NCBI RefSeq assembly: GCF_900142785.1
Contig: NZ_FRCD01000004.1
Location: 227,399 to 291,398, forward strand
Origin: Chryseobacterium carnipullorum
Lineage (GTDB): Bacteria; Bacteroidota; Bacteroidia; Flavobacteriales; Weeksellaceae
Direction of reading: 5' to 3'
DNA: 64,000 nucleotides
In this document: in pieces, positions 41,123-51,370 of the stretch
Layout of the letters: the number at the start of each line of letters is the position of its first letter
How positions within the stretch are numbered: position 1 is the stretch's first letter
Program-made: the position numbers and the translations under genes
Notes under the pieces: generated by a model
The model's input: the letters and a program-made list of their open reading frames with translations, nothing else
Told to the model about the DNA's origin: nothing
Database searches by the model: none

Positions 41123-43345
41123 CTATTTCGTCCAGTTAATTCTTTTCGTTTGTCCATTTTGAGAACTGGTTCCGACCATAATATCGAATTCTCCACTTTC
41201 CCAGTCAAAATTCAGTTCATCATCAAAAAACTTCAGATCTTCCGGAGTCAGCTTAAAATCTACTTTTCTGCTTTCTCCTTTTTTAATGAATACCTTCTGG
41301 AAACCTTTCAGTTCTTTCACTGGTCTTACTACTTTCCCAAAAAGATCTCTGATATACAACTGTACTACTTCTTCTCCATCATATTTTCCTGTATTGGAAA
41401 CCGTCACACTAACCGTCAATGTCTGATTTCCTTTAAGGTTCACTGAACTTAAAACCATATCATCATATTTAAAATCTGTATAACTTAATCCGTAACCAAA
41501 AGGAAACTTAGGATCATTATCAAGATCAATATACGCTGAAACGTAATTTCTGTCTGTATTGTTTTTTGCAGGTCTTCCGGTATTGTAATGATTGTAATAA
41601 ACAGGAATCTGACCTTCTGCTCTCGGGAAGCTCATCGGAAGTTTCCCGCCGGGATTCACAGCTCCGAAAAGAACATCAGCAATAGAGTTACCTGCTTCGG
41701 TTCCCAGCCACCAGTTATAAGTGATGGCCGGAATATGATCAGCAGCCCAGTTGAAGATTAGAGGTCTTCCGGCATTGATCATTAAAACGATTGGTTTTCC
41801 GGTCTTGGCAATTTCTTTAAGCAAGTCTTCCTGAACTCCGGTAAAACCAATGCTGCTTCGGCTTTTTGCTTCTCCGCTCATCGCATGACCTTCCCCTAAT
41901 GTCATGATCACTACATCTGCCTTTTTTGCCGTTTCCACTGCTTCTGCAAACATAGATTTATCCTGATCATCTACATTACAGCCTTTTGCATATAATAAGG
42001 TTGAGTTTTTATCAAGCTGGTTTTTAATGCCGTCAAACGGCGAAACAATTCTTTGGTTGTCATCTTTAAATGCAATAGACCAAAAACCGTGATTTGCCAC
42101 TGTTTCTTTTCCGAAAGGTCCGATCAAGGCAACGGTCTTCACGGTCTTAGAAAGCGGTAGAATATTTCCCTGGTTTTTAAGAAGAACAATACTTTTGGAA
42201 CCAAATTCTCTTCCAAACTTTCTATTTTCAGGATTATTGGTCTGCTCTTTCTGTCTCTTTTCATTGCTGAACCTGTAGGGATCATCGAAGAGCCCCATCT
42301 CGAATTTTTTGGCTAAAATTCTTCCCGCCGCATCATCTACAAATTTTATATCTACTTTTCCCTCTTTAACCAGTTTTGGAAGCTCCGTCATATAAACGCG
42401 GCTTTCCATATCCATGTCACTCCCGCCAAGAATGGCTCTTTCAGCAGCTTCATTGGCATCTTTAGCATAACCGTGAGGAATCATTTCTCCGATGCTTCCC
42501 CAGTCTGAAACCACAAAACCTTTATAATTCCACTTTCCTTTTAACAATTCTCGCTGAATGTATTGGTTGGCTGTGGCTGGAATTCCGTTGATATCATTAA
42601 AACAATTCATAAATGTCGCTACTCCGGCATTTGCTGCTGCTTTGAATGGCGGTAAATAGATTTCATGAAGTTGTCTTAAACTCATATCGACAGCGTTGTA
42701 ATCTCTTCCGCCGACTGCCGCACCGTACGCAGCAAAATGTTTGGCACAAGCCATTACCGCATCAAGACTTCCTAAACCTCTTCCCTGAAATCCTTTGATT
42801 CTTGCCAAACCAATCTGTGTTCCCAGGTACGTATCTTCCCCTGAACCTTCCATCACTCTTCCCCATCTCGGATCCCTGGCAATATCTACCATAGGCGCAA
42901 AAGTCCAGTGAATCCCATAAGCCGCAGCTTCAGTAGCCGCAATTCTTTCTGACTTTTCTATCATCCCAAGATCCCAGCTTGCCGCCTGACCTAAGTTGAC
43001 AGGAAAAGTTGTACGATAACCGTGAATAACATCCTGCCCGAACAGCAAAGGTATTTTTAACCTTGATTGCTGGGCTAACTTCTGAAAAGATCTCGTTTCT
43101 TCTGCTCCCGCCACATTCAGCATAGAGCCTACTTTGCCTTTCTTTATTTCTTCCAAAACTGCTGCGGAATTAGACTGCTGAGGTCCTGTGGCATATTCAA
43201 ATCCGCTGTATTGGACCATTTGCCCTACCTTTTCTTCCAGGGTCATTTTAGACAGCAGTTCTGCTACCTTCTGATCAACCGTTTTCTGCCCGTAAGCATT
43301 CATTCCCAATGCTGAAAATGCCAGTAAGAAATAAACTCTTTTCAT
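41123..43345 (-). CDS. bglX: GH3 beta-glucosidase (BglX-like)
   Basis: 740 residues with signal peptide (MKRVYFLLAFSALGMNAYGQ). The GH3 N-domain contains nucleophile D281 in KGFVVSDWGS. A CACAKHFAAYGAAVGG-type substrate loop is present (VMACAKHFAAYGAAVGGRDY), followed by the GH3 C-domain and a fibronectin-III-like end (NLKGNQTLTVSVTVSNTGKY). It releases glucose from short beta-glucan oligosaccharides in the periplasm. It follows the GH30 gene with only 9 nt between, in the same transcription unit. Symbol by analogy to the family. Confidence 0.9.
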   Translation of the reverse strand: MKRVYFLLAFSALGMNAYGQKTVDQKVAELLSKMTLEEKVGQMVQYSGFEYATGPQQSNSAAVLEEIKKGKVGSMLNVAGAEETRSFQKLAQQSRLKIPLLFGQDVIHGYRTTFPVNLGQAASWDLGMIEKSERIAATEAAAYGIHWTFAPMVDIARDPRWGRVMEGSGEDTYLGTQIGLARIKGFQGRGLGSLDAVMACAKHFAAYGAAVGGRDYNAVDMSLRQLHEIYLPPFKAAANAGVATFMNCFNDINGIPATANQYIQRELLKGKWNYKGFVVSDWGSIGEMIPHGYAKDANEAAERAILGGSDMDMESRVYMTELPKLVKEGKVDIKFVDDAAGRILAKKFEMGLFDDPYRFSNEKRQKEQTNNPENRKFGREFGSKSIVLLKNQGNILPLSKTVKTVALIGPFGKETVANHGFWSIAFKDDNQRIVSPFDGIKNQLDKNSTLLYAKGCNVDDQDKSMFAEAVETAKKADVVIMTLGEGHAMSGEAKSRSSIGFTGVQEDLLKEIAKTGKPIVLMINAGRPLIFNWAADHIPAITYNWWLGTEAGNSIADVLFGAVNPGGKLPMSFPRAEGQIPVYYNHYNTGRPAKNNTDRNYVSAYIDLDNDPKFPFGYGLSYTDFKYDDMVLSSVNLKGNQTLTVSVTVSNTGKYDGEEVVQLYIRDLFGKVVRPVKELKGFQKVFIKKGESRKVDFKLTPEDLKFFDDELNFDWESGEFDIMVGTSSQNGQTKRINWTK

Positions 43346-43354
43346 GATATTAAA

Positions 43355-44782
43355 TTAAAAAACATAAGTCGCTGCCGAATTTCCTGAAAGGATAACGGGA
43401 GCAGTCTTTCCGTTATATTTGATATTAAAACTTTCATCCGTACTGTTTCCGTTCTGGATAATCAATACTGTTTTTCCGGCCGGAGTTTTAAATGCCGCCG
43501 TAGAAAGTGTTTCTGTCTGTGTGGAAGCAATACGCTGAGAACCTGCAGGAACAAATTTGGAAGCGTGCGCAATGATGTAATAGGAAACGTTTCTGGTGAA
43601 ATTTTCACTGTCAGAAACTGTTATGGCTCCTTTACATTCCGTACATCCTCCGTCTGTGTGAGGTTGATACTGAGGATCATTCGCTACATTCCATTCCAAA
43701 GCGATACGGCTCCAGTTTCTCATTGAACCGATCACTACGTTTTTGACGTGCCAGTTCAGATCTTCGTTAAAAGTCCCTTTCGATCCCGTCCACTGCTCTG
43801 TAAAATACAAATTTTTATCGGGAAACGCGTTGTGCACCGTGCTTAAAGCGGAAATATCACCTTCATATAAATGGAAGGCTGAACCGTCTATATATTGATA
43901 GGCTTCCGGATCTTTCAGAATATCAAGGGCATATTCCGGTTTATTACAATTGTGATCGTAGACTACAATTTTTGTTTTGATATTATGGGATTTAAAAACA
44001 GGACCTAAGTGACCTTTGATAAAATCTCTCTGCTGATCAGAGGGCATAAAAAGGCTAGGATTATTTCCCGGATGAAGCGGTTCGTTTTGGGGTGTTACGG
44101 CATCAATGGTAATTCCCTCTTTTTTCATTCCAAGAATATATTTTGCAAAATAATCTGCATAAACTCTGTAAAAATCACGTTTGAGGCTTCCTCCTTTTGA
44201 TTTTCCATTGTCTTTCATCCAAACCGGAGGTGACCACGGCGCTGCGATGATTTTTATTTTGGGGTTAATCGCCAGAATCTCTTTCAGCATCGCGATCAGA
44301 TCTTTATCATTAGCCAGGCTGAATTTTGAAAGTGAAGGATCTGTCTGTCCTTCCGGAAGATCATCATAAGAGAAAACCCTTCCGTCCAGATCAGAAGCCC
44401 CGATGCTTAACCGCAGATAACTAATTGAAATAGAATTTTTATCATTCCCGAAAAGTTCATGAAGCAAAGCTTTTCTTTTTGAGGGAGAAAGACGGTTGAT
44501 TACTTCAACACTTCCTCCTGTTAATGTATATCCAAAACCGTCAACATATTGAAACTTTTGAGTATCATCAATTTCAATATTCTGCCAGTTGTTGGCATTT
44601 TTCACAAATCTGACCGGAGTCTGCTGCTTTAATTTAATACTTTCATCGCCCATTGTAAGCCATGACTGAACTTCACTTTCTTTACCTGATCCAACGGATG
44701 CACAGGATAAAGGAAAAAGTACCACGCCGCAAAGCAGCGCGGTACCTTTAAAAAAGAAACTATATAAGTTGTGAAACTTCAT
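43355..44782 (-). CDS. GH30 family glycoside hydrolase, lipoprotein (second copy)
   Basis: 475 residues. A lipobox (VVLFPLSC) puts the lipidated cysteine at C27. The acid/base is E234 in PQNEP and the nucleophile E329 in YFTEQW; IAAPWSPPVWMKDN is the family's substrate-loop segment. It is diverged from the other GH30, so the two probably differ in linkage or location. Surface exposure is inferred from the lipid anchor. The start lies 3 nt after the susD stop. Confidence 0.9.
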   Translation of the reverse strand: MKFHNLYSFFFKGTALLCGVVLFPLSCASVGSGKESEVQSWLTMGDESIKLKQQTPVRFVKNANNWQNIEIDDTQKFQYVDGFGYTLTGGSVEVINRLSPSKRKALLHELFGNDKNSISISYLRLSIGASDLDGRVFSYDDLPEGQTDPSLSKFSLANDKDLIAMLKEILAINPKIKIIAAPWSPPVWMKDNGKSKGGSLKRDFYRVYADYFAKYILGMKKEGITIDAVTPQNEPLHPGNNPSLFMPSDQQRDFIKGHLGPVFKSHNIKTKIVVYDHNCNKPEYALDILKDPEAYQYIDGSAFHLYEGDISALSTVHNAFPDKNLYFTEQWTGSKGTFNEDLNWHVKNVVIGSMRNWSRIALEWNVANDPQYQPHTDGGCTECKGAITVSDSENFTRNVSYYIIAHASKFVPAGSQRIASTQTETLSTAAFKTPAGKTVLIIQNGNSTDESFNIKYNGKTAPVILSGNSAATYVF

Positions 44783-44785
44783 ATT

Positions 44786-46225
44786 TTAATAACCTGGGTT
44801 TTGGGTTAAATTCTGATTGTTATCTCTCTGTCCTTGCGGAATAGGCCAAAGCAGCCTGTTTTGATTGATGCTTGCGGCATACGGAAGTATATTTCCGTTT
44901 CCATCTCTCTGCTGGGAAAGAATAGCAACCGCTGTTCCTGTTCTTTTCAGGTCAAACCATCGCTGTCCTTCAAAAGCCAGTTCAAGTTTTCTTTCCGCCA
45001 TTACTTTAGCAATTCCGTCCGTTTCAGAAGTTACCGCTACAGAAGACAAACCTGCTCTGGTTCTTACCTGATTGATGTATCCTGCTGCTGCCGTAAAATC
45101 TGCCGTTCTTACAGCTGCCTCTGCCTTTAACAGAAGAATATCTGCATACCTCATGATGTAGAAATTCTGTGTCCCATCCATCTTCCTCATTTTGTACATG
45201 AAAGGATAGCTGGTGCTTGGCCAGTATTTATCTGACCATGCTACCGGAGAAAATTTAATCGAGCTATTCATCCTTTGAGTATCTCCTGCATCTGAAAAAG
45301 TTTTAACCAGATCGTTGGAAGGAATGTTGAATTTTTTCCAGTCGGTTCCTAAGAACATGGAAGAACCCCAGGCCCATACACTCCCAGCATTCCCGTTGGC
45401 TTCGAAAATAGATTCTGAATTTCCTTCATGCAGACCGTCAAAAAGCTGATCATAGACCGGAAGTAGGTTTACCCCTGAAATATTGGATGCATACTGTTTT
45501 ACTTTTGCCCAGTCCGGATTTGGTTTAGATGCATTAGCTTTGGCCAACAATCCGTAAGCAAGGTTTTTATTGGCTCTGTATTTTTCACTTCCTGCCGGAG
45601 CATTGGCAAGGGCACCTTCAAGATCTGCAATAATCATATCATAGGCTTCCTGAACTGTTTTTCTTGCCGGATAAACCTGGCTGTACACTTCATCAAAATT
45701 GCCGGAATTCACTCCTATTACAGCTTTTGTCACCAAAGGAATATCTCCCCATAGCTGTACGGCATGGAAATAATATAATGCTCTCATTATCGCAGCTTCG
45801 GATTTCATTTCGGTTTTTCTTGCCGTTGTGAGTGCCGGATCATTGATTTGATCTACATAATTCAGGATCATATTACAATCATTGATAAAACCGTATAAGT
45901 ATTTCCAGTCTCTTTCTACGTTGGAATTGGTCGCAATGATGCGGTATTCATCCTGTTGAAAGCTTTGTACGTTATCCGCTCCCGCGTAAGCATTATCGGT
46001 CTGTGCATCACCATTCATTGCATAATCAAGCTGCCAGTATTCATTACCAAATGCTGAATAAATAGTATTCATCCTGTTTTCTGCATCTCCGGCTGTTTTC
46101 AAAGGATTATCAATTGAAATCCCCTGCTCTGTTATTGGCTCTGTATCAAGAAAGTCATTACATGAAACGGCTGTCACAAGAACTGACGCTCCGAATAGAT
46201 AATATATTGCTTTATTAATTTTCAT
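44786..46225 (-). CDS. susD: SusD/RagB-family glycan-binding lipoprotein
   Basis: 479 residues. The lipobox is VLVTAVSC, followed by NDFLDTEP, the classic SusD opening. Helical TPR-like repeats carry RALYYFHAVQLWGDIPLVTK, and the C-terminus has MRYADILLLKAEAAVRTADF with the late NQNLTQNPGY. It binds glycan on the cell surface as the lid of the SusC barrel. Its start lies 10 nt after the susC stop. Confidence 0.93.
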   Translation of the reverse strand: MKINKAIYYLFGASVLVTAVSCNDFLDTEPITEQGISIDNPLKTAGDAENRMNTIYSAFGNEYWQLDYAMNGDAQTDNAYAGADNVQSFQQDEYRIIATNSNVERDWKYLYGFINDCNMILNYVDQINDPALTTARKTEMKSEAAIMRALYYFHAVQLWGDIPLVTKAVIGVNSGNFDEVYSQVYPARKTVQEAYDMIIADLEGALANAPAGSEKYRANKNLAYGLLAKANASKPNPDWAKVKQYASNISGVNLLPVYDQLFDGLHEGNSESIFEANGNAGSVWAWGSSMFLGTDWKKFNIPSNDLVKTFSDAGDTQRMNSSIKFSPVAWSDKYWPSTSYPFMYKMRKMDGTQNFYIMRYADILLLKAEAAVRTADFTAAAGYINQVRTRAGLSSVAVTSETDGIAKVMAERKLELAFEGQRWFDLKRTGTAVAILSQQRDGNGNILPYAASINQNRLLWPIPQGQRDNNQNLTQNPGY

Positions 46226-46235
46226 TGTAAATAAT

Positions 46236-49067
46236 TTAGAAATTAGCTTTTAATCCTATAATAAAGGTTCTTACCTGTGGATAAGTTCCGTAATCTATCC
46301 CAAAAGCGGATTTCTCTGCTCCTGTCGTATTTCTGTTGGGACTGAAGGCATTCACTTCGGGATCCATCCCTGAATAATCTGTAATGGTGAAAATATTCTG
46401 TCCGGTTACATAAATATTAAGCTTATTTACTCCTTTAAAAGGTTGATTAAAATTATACCCTAAAGTCACAGCTTTTAACTTTACATATGAACCGTCTTCC
46501 ACAAATCTGTCAGAAATTGCCTGTGCAGAAGTAGAATTCGCTCTCGGCACATCTGTGATTTGTCCAACGGTTGTCCAACGATTCAATACTGCGGTTGACT
46601 GATTTTTATAATCATTCATCATTTCCAAGTCAAATCTTGTTGCATTGAAAACATCATTTCCTACAGATCCGGTGATTAACATATCGAGATACCAGTTTTT
46701 GAATGTAAAATTATTGCTGAAACCGAATGTATATTTTGGATTTGGGTTTCCAATAGTCGTCCTGTCATCTACATCTAAATATCCGTTACCATTTAAATCT
46801 TTATAAATCAGATCTCCCGTATTAGGGTCTACTTTGTCTACTTTATATCCATAAAATGCACTTATGGACTGCCCTGGCTGTAAACGGATAATTTGACCAT
46901 ATCCGTCTATATTCGCAACTGGTAGTGATTTAAGATACTGAGAGCTAAGTTCGGTAATTTTATTTTCAGCAAATGAAATATTAAATGAACTGTTCCATGT
47001 GAAATTTTCTTTTTTAATATTGACTGTATTTAAAGAAAATTCAAGACCTTTATTTTCCATACTTCCAAAGTTTCTGTAGATGGGAGCAGTAGTGGAACCG
47101 AGGGTAAACGGAAACACAAGATCTTTTGTGGTTCTTTTGTATGCATCAACTGCTAACCTGATCCGGTTACTGAAAAAACCAAAATCAACACCTACGTTAG
47201 CATCAGTTGTGGTTTCCCAGGTGAGATCACTGCTGTCATACTGCTTAACGCTGTACACGGCATCTCCATTGGTAAAGTACGGATCAAATATATTAAAATG
47301 CGAATATGCCGGTACTCCGGAAACATTTCCAGTCTGTCCCCATCCTCCTCTAAGCTTTAGTTCGCTGATGATTTTACTGTCTGCGAGGAAATCTTCTTTA
47401 GATACCAGCCATGAAGCGGATACTCCAGGGAAGAACCCCCATTTCCTTTCCGGAGCTAAACCGGAAAAGCCATTGTACCTGAAAACTCCCATTAAAGTAT
47501 ATTTCCCATCATAAGTGTACAATGCACGCCCAAAAAAGGAAGCATTTCTTAAAACTTCTTTATGATTATCATATCCTTTCGTTTCTGCAAGATCATAATT
47601 AAACAATGTTGTTCCTTCAACAAATTTCTCACCCGCAAAGTAACGGTTTTCAAAACTTTTCTGATTGATCTGAACACCCCCTAATAATGACAAGTCATGA
47701 GCTGACTTTTTTAAAGTATAAGTCAACGTGTTTTCAAAATTATATTCCTGAGACAGATAATATTCTTCAGAACCTATCCCCATTTTTGATCTCCCGTAAC
47801 TGGTTTGATATCCATCTGTAAATTTAATATTTCTGGAATCTGTCATATCGAATGATATACTAGGTTTCCAGACAAGGTTTTTTAAAAGCTTTACATCCAA
47901 GCCCAGATTGCTCAAAAACCGCTGGGTTTGTGTTTTATCTTTTCTGGATTGATAAGCTACCGGATTTTCCCATGACGACTGATAAGGATTGGGAGCAAAC
48001 TGTCCAGGTTTATACCCGTCATTAATCTGTCCCGTAGTCTGATTATAAACAATTGGATCTGAAGGATCAAGATTGACTTGTGTTCCGTACACCGGTAAAA
48101 ATCTAGGGGTATTGAAAGCACTTAGAACGACTCCACCTCTTGCAGTACTCAAATTATCATTCGTATTAGTTAATGAGGTAAAGAAGTAATTGACTGAAGA
48201 GTTAAGCTTCAACCACGGAGCAAGTACGGCATCCAAATTAACTTTGGCTGAAGTACGCTGAAATTTCGAAGGACTGATGATTCCCGCAATATCCTGATAC
48301 CCCAAAGCTGTGTACGCTTTTACTTTTTCATTTCCAAAAGCATAGTTTACATTATAATTCTGATCAAATCCTGTCTGGAAAACTTCTTTCCCCCAATCTG
48401 TATTGATCCTCTTGTATCTGGCATCATTAACAGTGGAAAGATAATCAGATCCACCATTAGCCTTTATATCAGCCAGCAATGATTTGTATTGGTCCAGATT
48501 AAGAACATCTATATTTTTTATGGCTTTGGAAACACCCCAGTAAGCGTTAAAATTAAGCTGTGGTTTTCCCTGCTTTCCCCTTTTAGTGGTAATAATAACA
48601 ACCCCAGAAGAGCCATTAACTCCGTAGATAGCTGTGGAAGAGGCGTCTTTAAGAACGGTCATGTCCAGAATATCATCTGTATTGATTCCGGTGATATCAT
48701 TGGTCTGAATACCATCCACTACATAGAGTGGGCTTACTGATGAAGAAATTGAGTTATTTCCTCTGATTTTAACATCAAGTCCTGCTCCTGGTTTTCCTGA
48801 AGCCTGAATAACATTCACCCCCGCTGCCTGGCCCTGAAGTGCCTGTCCTACATTATACAAAGGGCGATCATCAAAAGCATCAGATTTTACCGATGAGACT
48901 GCACTTGTTAAATTCTGCTTTTTTACACCTCCGTAACCGATCATGACGATCTCATCAATCTTATTTTCTTTCGGAACGGAATCTTTCACCTTGGTCTGCG
49001 CACTGAAATTCGCTGTAAAATACAGCACAGCAACCACCCCGAGGCTTCTTGATATTCTTAGATTCAT
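46236..49067 (-). CDS. susC: SusC/RagA-family TonB-dependent transporter
   Basis: 943 residues. After a signal peptide ending near FSAQ, the TonB box IDEIVMIGYG lies at residues 37-46, then the plug (GQALQGQAAGVNVIQASGKP, LYVVDGIQTNDI, VVIITTKRGK) and the barrel to the end (VRTFIIGLKANF). The usual N-terminal carboxypeptidase-regulatory-like domain is absent, so it is shorter than typical SusC proteins. It imports glycan oligosaccharides with energy from TonB. First gene of the leftward operon. Confidence 0.93.
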   Translation of the reverse strand: MNLRISRSLGVVAVLYFTANFSAQTKVKDSVPKENKIDEIVMIGYGGVKKQNLTSAVSSVKSDAFDDRPLYNVGQALQGQAAGVNVIQASGKPGAGLDVKIRGNNSISSSVSPLYVVDGIQTNDITGINTDDILDMTVLKDASSTAIYGVNGSSGVVIITTKRGKQGKPQLNFNAYWGVSKAIKNIDVLNLDQYKSLLADIKANGGSDYLSTVNDARYKRINTDWGKEVFQTGFDQNYNVNYAFGNEKVKAYTALGYQDIAGIISPSKFQRTSAKVNLDAVLAPWLKLNSSVNYFFTSLTNTNDNLSTARGGVVLSAFNTPRFLPVYGTQVNLDPSDPIVYNQTTGQINDGYKPGQFAPNPYQSSWENPVAYQSRKDKTQTQRFLSNLGLDVKLLKNLVWKPSISFDMTDSRNIKFTDGYQTSYGRSKMGIGSEEYYLSQEYNFENTLTYTLKKSAHDLSLLGGVQINQKSFENRYFAGEKFVEGTTLFNYDLAETKGYDNHKEVLRNASFFGRALYTYDGKYTLMGVFRYNGFSGLAPERKWGFFPGVSASWLVSKEDFLADSKIISELKLRGGWGQTGNVSGVPAYSHFNIFDPYFTNGDAVYSVKQYDSSDLTWETTTDANVGVDFGFFSNRIRLAVDAYKRTTKDLVFPFTLGSTTAPIYRNFGSMENKGLEFSLNTVNIKKENFTWNSSFNISFAENKITELSSQYLKSLPVANIDGYGQIIRLQPGQSISAFYGYKVDKVDPNTGDLIYKDLNGNGYLDVDDRTTIGNPNPKYTFGFSNNFTFKNWYLDMLITGSVGNDVFNATRFDLEMMNDYKNQSTAVLNRWTTVGQITDVPRANSTSAQAISDRFVEDGSYVKLKAVTLGYNFNQPFKGVNKLNIYVTGQNIFTITDYSGMDPEVNAFSPNRNTTGAEKSAFGIDYGTYPQVRTFIIGLKANF

Positions 49068-49162
49068 ATACAGTTAGTTTTTAATTCTCAAATTGAGACA
49101 ATAAAAATATATTTTTTTTTAATTAATTAACATTGTATTCATAATTATTTTAATTTTTCGTT

Positions 49163-49170
49163 TATTTTTG
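49163..49170 (+). promoter_or_regulatory. Putative -7 box for MFS gene in the divergent promoter region
   Basis: TATTTTTG matches TAnnTTTG, 72 nt before the MFS ATG. The 175-bp region also has to hold the promoter for susC, for which I found no exact box. Confidence 0.4.
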
Positions 49171-49242
49171 GGAGTTCAAAGGCATACATCCGCTTCATAA
49201 TTCATAAAATTATCCTAAAAAACGAATAAAAAAATCCCCAAA

Positions 49243-50430
49243 ATGACAGCCAAGCTTTCCCGAATCTCTCTTCCCTTAAAACTGACCTTTCTTATTTTCT
49301 CTATGGTCCTGAACTGCATGGGCATTGTGATTCTTCAACTTTCGGAAGCAAAAATCACCTACGAAAAGTTAGGCTTTCTGGAATCATTCAAAGATCTTCC
49401 CATTGCATTTATTTCACTTTTTGCAGTAAATTTCATCAGTAAAACAGGGACTAAAAGCGCCCTTATTTCTGCTCTTGTTATCGTTGGAATCTGCTCTTGT
49501 CTGCTTCCTTTTGTAGAAGATTTTTGGTTTTATAAGGTTTGGTTTGCGATTATAGGCACCTGTTTCGCCGTTGGAAAAATCTGTGTCTTCGGAATTATCC
49601 GGAATAATATTTCGGATGAAAAGTCTCTGGCCAAAATGATGAACAGTGTGGAAGCTACATTTATGGCGGGAATTTTTGTAGTCAATACAGGTTTTGGCTG
49701 GCTGATTTCGAGTCGCTATTCTGAATTCTGGAAATTTGGATTCCTTTCTATAGCAGTGCTTTGCGCAGTGACGATATTTTTATTTTCAAGATTAACTATT
49801 TCAGAAGCTAAAAAAACAGAGAATAAGAGTCTCATTTCTGAACTTTCGGTATTTGCAAAGCCGGCAACAATTGCATTTCTTTCGGTAGTTTTCTTTATTG
49901 TGTTTGTAGAGCAGGGGTTCAATTCATGGCTTCCCTCCTTTTATAAAAACCATCTGAACGTCAATTCATTCTTTGCTTTGCAGGCCACTTCTTTCCTTGC
50001 TCTTTTTTCGTATGCAGGTAGAACAGTCACCGCTAATATTATCCAGAGATTCTCATTATCAAGATATTATGTTTTGTGTGTTTCTTTAATTATAGCCGTG
50101 CTTCTGGCTATCTTGGGAATCCAGTATTTTGATTCTGTCAATTCAAGTATCATTTTGTTTTTATTTCCTGTCATTGGTCTTTTTCTGTCACCCCTCTACC
50201 CTGTTATCAATTCAAAAATGATTGCAAAAGTTGACAAAGAGAAAATCAACCTTTTTACTTCCCTGATTGTGATTTTTTCATCACTGGGCAGCTCTGTCAG
50301 TTCTATTATTATGTCTGTCCTGTTCGGAAAACAGCTGTTAAACTATTATCCGCTGTATATATTACTTGCTGTCTCTGTGCTTTTTACGGTGAGTTTAATA
50401 TATTTTAGGTTCGCAGGAAAGAAATTATAG
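49243..50430 (+). CDS. MFS transporter, probable sugar permease
   Basis: 395 residues, about 12 hydrophobic helices and no signal peptide. It starts divergently from susC and precedes the NUDIX regulator. The fold fits the major facilitator family, with a short cytoplasmic loop rich in charged residues between halves (RLTISEAKKTENKSLISEL). It probably takes up glucose or a small beta-glucan product released by GH3, as MFS sugar porters commonly sit in such loci. Substrate is inference. Confidence 0.78.
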   Translation: MTAKLSRISLPLKLTFLIFSMVLNCMGIVILQLSEAKITYEKLGFLESFKDLPIAFISLFAVNFISKTGTKSALISALVIVGICSCLLPFVEDFWFYKVWFAIIGTCFAVGKICVFGIIRNNISDEKSLAKMMNSVEATFMAGIFVVNTGFGWLISSRYSEFWKFGFLSIAVLCAVTIFLFSRLTISEAKKTENKSLISELSVFAKPATIAFLSVVFFIVFVEQGFNSWLPSFYKNHLNVNSFFALQATSFLALFSYAGRTVTANIIQRFSLSRYYVLCVSLIIAVLLAILGIQYFDSVNSSIILFLFPVIGLFLSPLYPVINSKMIAKVDKEKINLFTSLIVIFSSLGSSVSSIIMSVLFGKQLLNYYPLYILLAVSVLFTVSLIYFRFAGKKL

Positions 50431-50453
50431 AAAATAATTTTATTTTTACTCCC

Positions 50454-51242
50454 ATGAAAATCAAAGACACAAAAAATAAAGAAACCCTTCAGGAACTTAT
50501 TGATACAAAAGATTTTGTAGCACACGTATCTGTTGACTGCACGATATTTGGTTTTCACAATAATATTTTGAAGGTTTTGCTTTTAAAGTATCACGATCTG
50601 GATCTGTGGTCGCTTCCGGGAGGTTTTGTTTTCAATGATGAAGATCTTCGCGAAGCTGCTGCGAGAGTGTTGTATGAAAGAACCCATCTTCAGGATCTTT
50701 TCTTAAAACAGTTCCATACGTTTGGGAGAATAGACCGTACAGAGAATAACGTCCATCAGATTCTTCTCAATAATAAAGGAATTGAGGTTCCTAAAGACCA
50801 CTGGATTTTCCAGCGGTTTATTACGGTAGGCTACTGCAGCCTTATCGACTTCTCTATTGCCAATACTTTTCCGGATGCTTTCAACGAAAGTTGTGAATGG
50901 TTTGAGGTAGATAATCTTCCGAAAATGGCTTTTGATCATGACAGAGTCATAGAAACAGGGCTGGAATATCTTCGTATGAATATCAATACAGAGGTGGCAG
51001 CCAGCAATCTTCTTCCTGAGAAGTTCACCATGAAAGATCTTCAGTCTCTGTATGAAACTATTCTGGGTCAGAAATTCAGAAGAAATAATTTTCAGCGCAA
51101 GATATTAAGTTTAAACATACTGGACAGGTTAGAGAAATTGTATGACGGATCTGCCAACAAGGCTCCTTATCTGTATAAGTTCAAAAGCAAGGTACACAAT
51201 GCTGCGAATCAGTATCCTATCTCCAATGATGAGGAATCTTAG
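50454..51242 (+). CDS. NUDIX-fold transcriptional regulator (NrtR/AraR-like)
   Basis: 262 residues. A NUDIX fold (VSVDCTIFGFHNNILKVLLL, WSLPGGFV) is joined to a C-terminal winged-helix region (FTMKDLQSLYETILGQKFRR, NNFQRKILSLNIL). The NUDIX box is degenerate: the position of REUxEE reads RVLYERT, lacking the catalytic acid pair. That suggests ligand sensing without hydrolysis, as in Bacteroidota AraR-type regulators of sugar operons. It lies 23 nt after the MFS stop and probably controls the divergent locus; this is inferred from position. Confidence 0.82.
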   Translation: MKIKDTKNKETLQELIDTKDFVAHVSVDCTIFGFHNNILKVLLLKYHDLDLWSLPGGFVFNDEDLREAAARVLYERTHLQDLFLKQFHTFGRIDRTENNVHQILLNNKGIEVPKDHWIFQRFITVGYCSLIDFSIANTFPDAFNESCEWFEVDNLPKMAFDHDRVIETGLEYLRMNINTEVAASNLLPEKFTMKDLQSLYETILGQKFRRNNFQRKILSLNILDRLEKLYDGSANKAPYLYKFKSKVHNAANQYPISNDEES

Positions 51243-51370
51243 GAAGCAATATTTTTGCTGAAACACTTATGATACAGTTTTATCTTGTTGAAAATCAAAG
51301 ACAATAAAGATTTTCAAAAAAATTTTTCAAACCACACGAAAAGTCTTACTTTTAGGCAAATCAAAAAATC

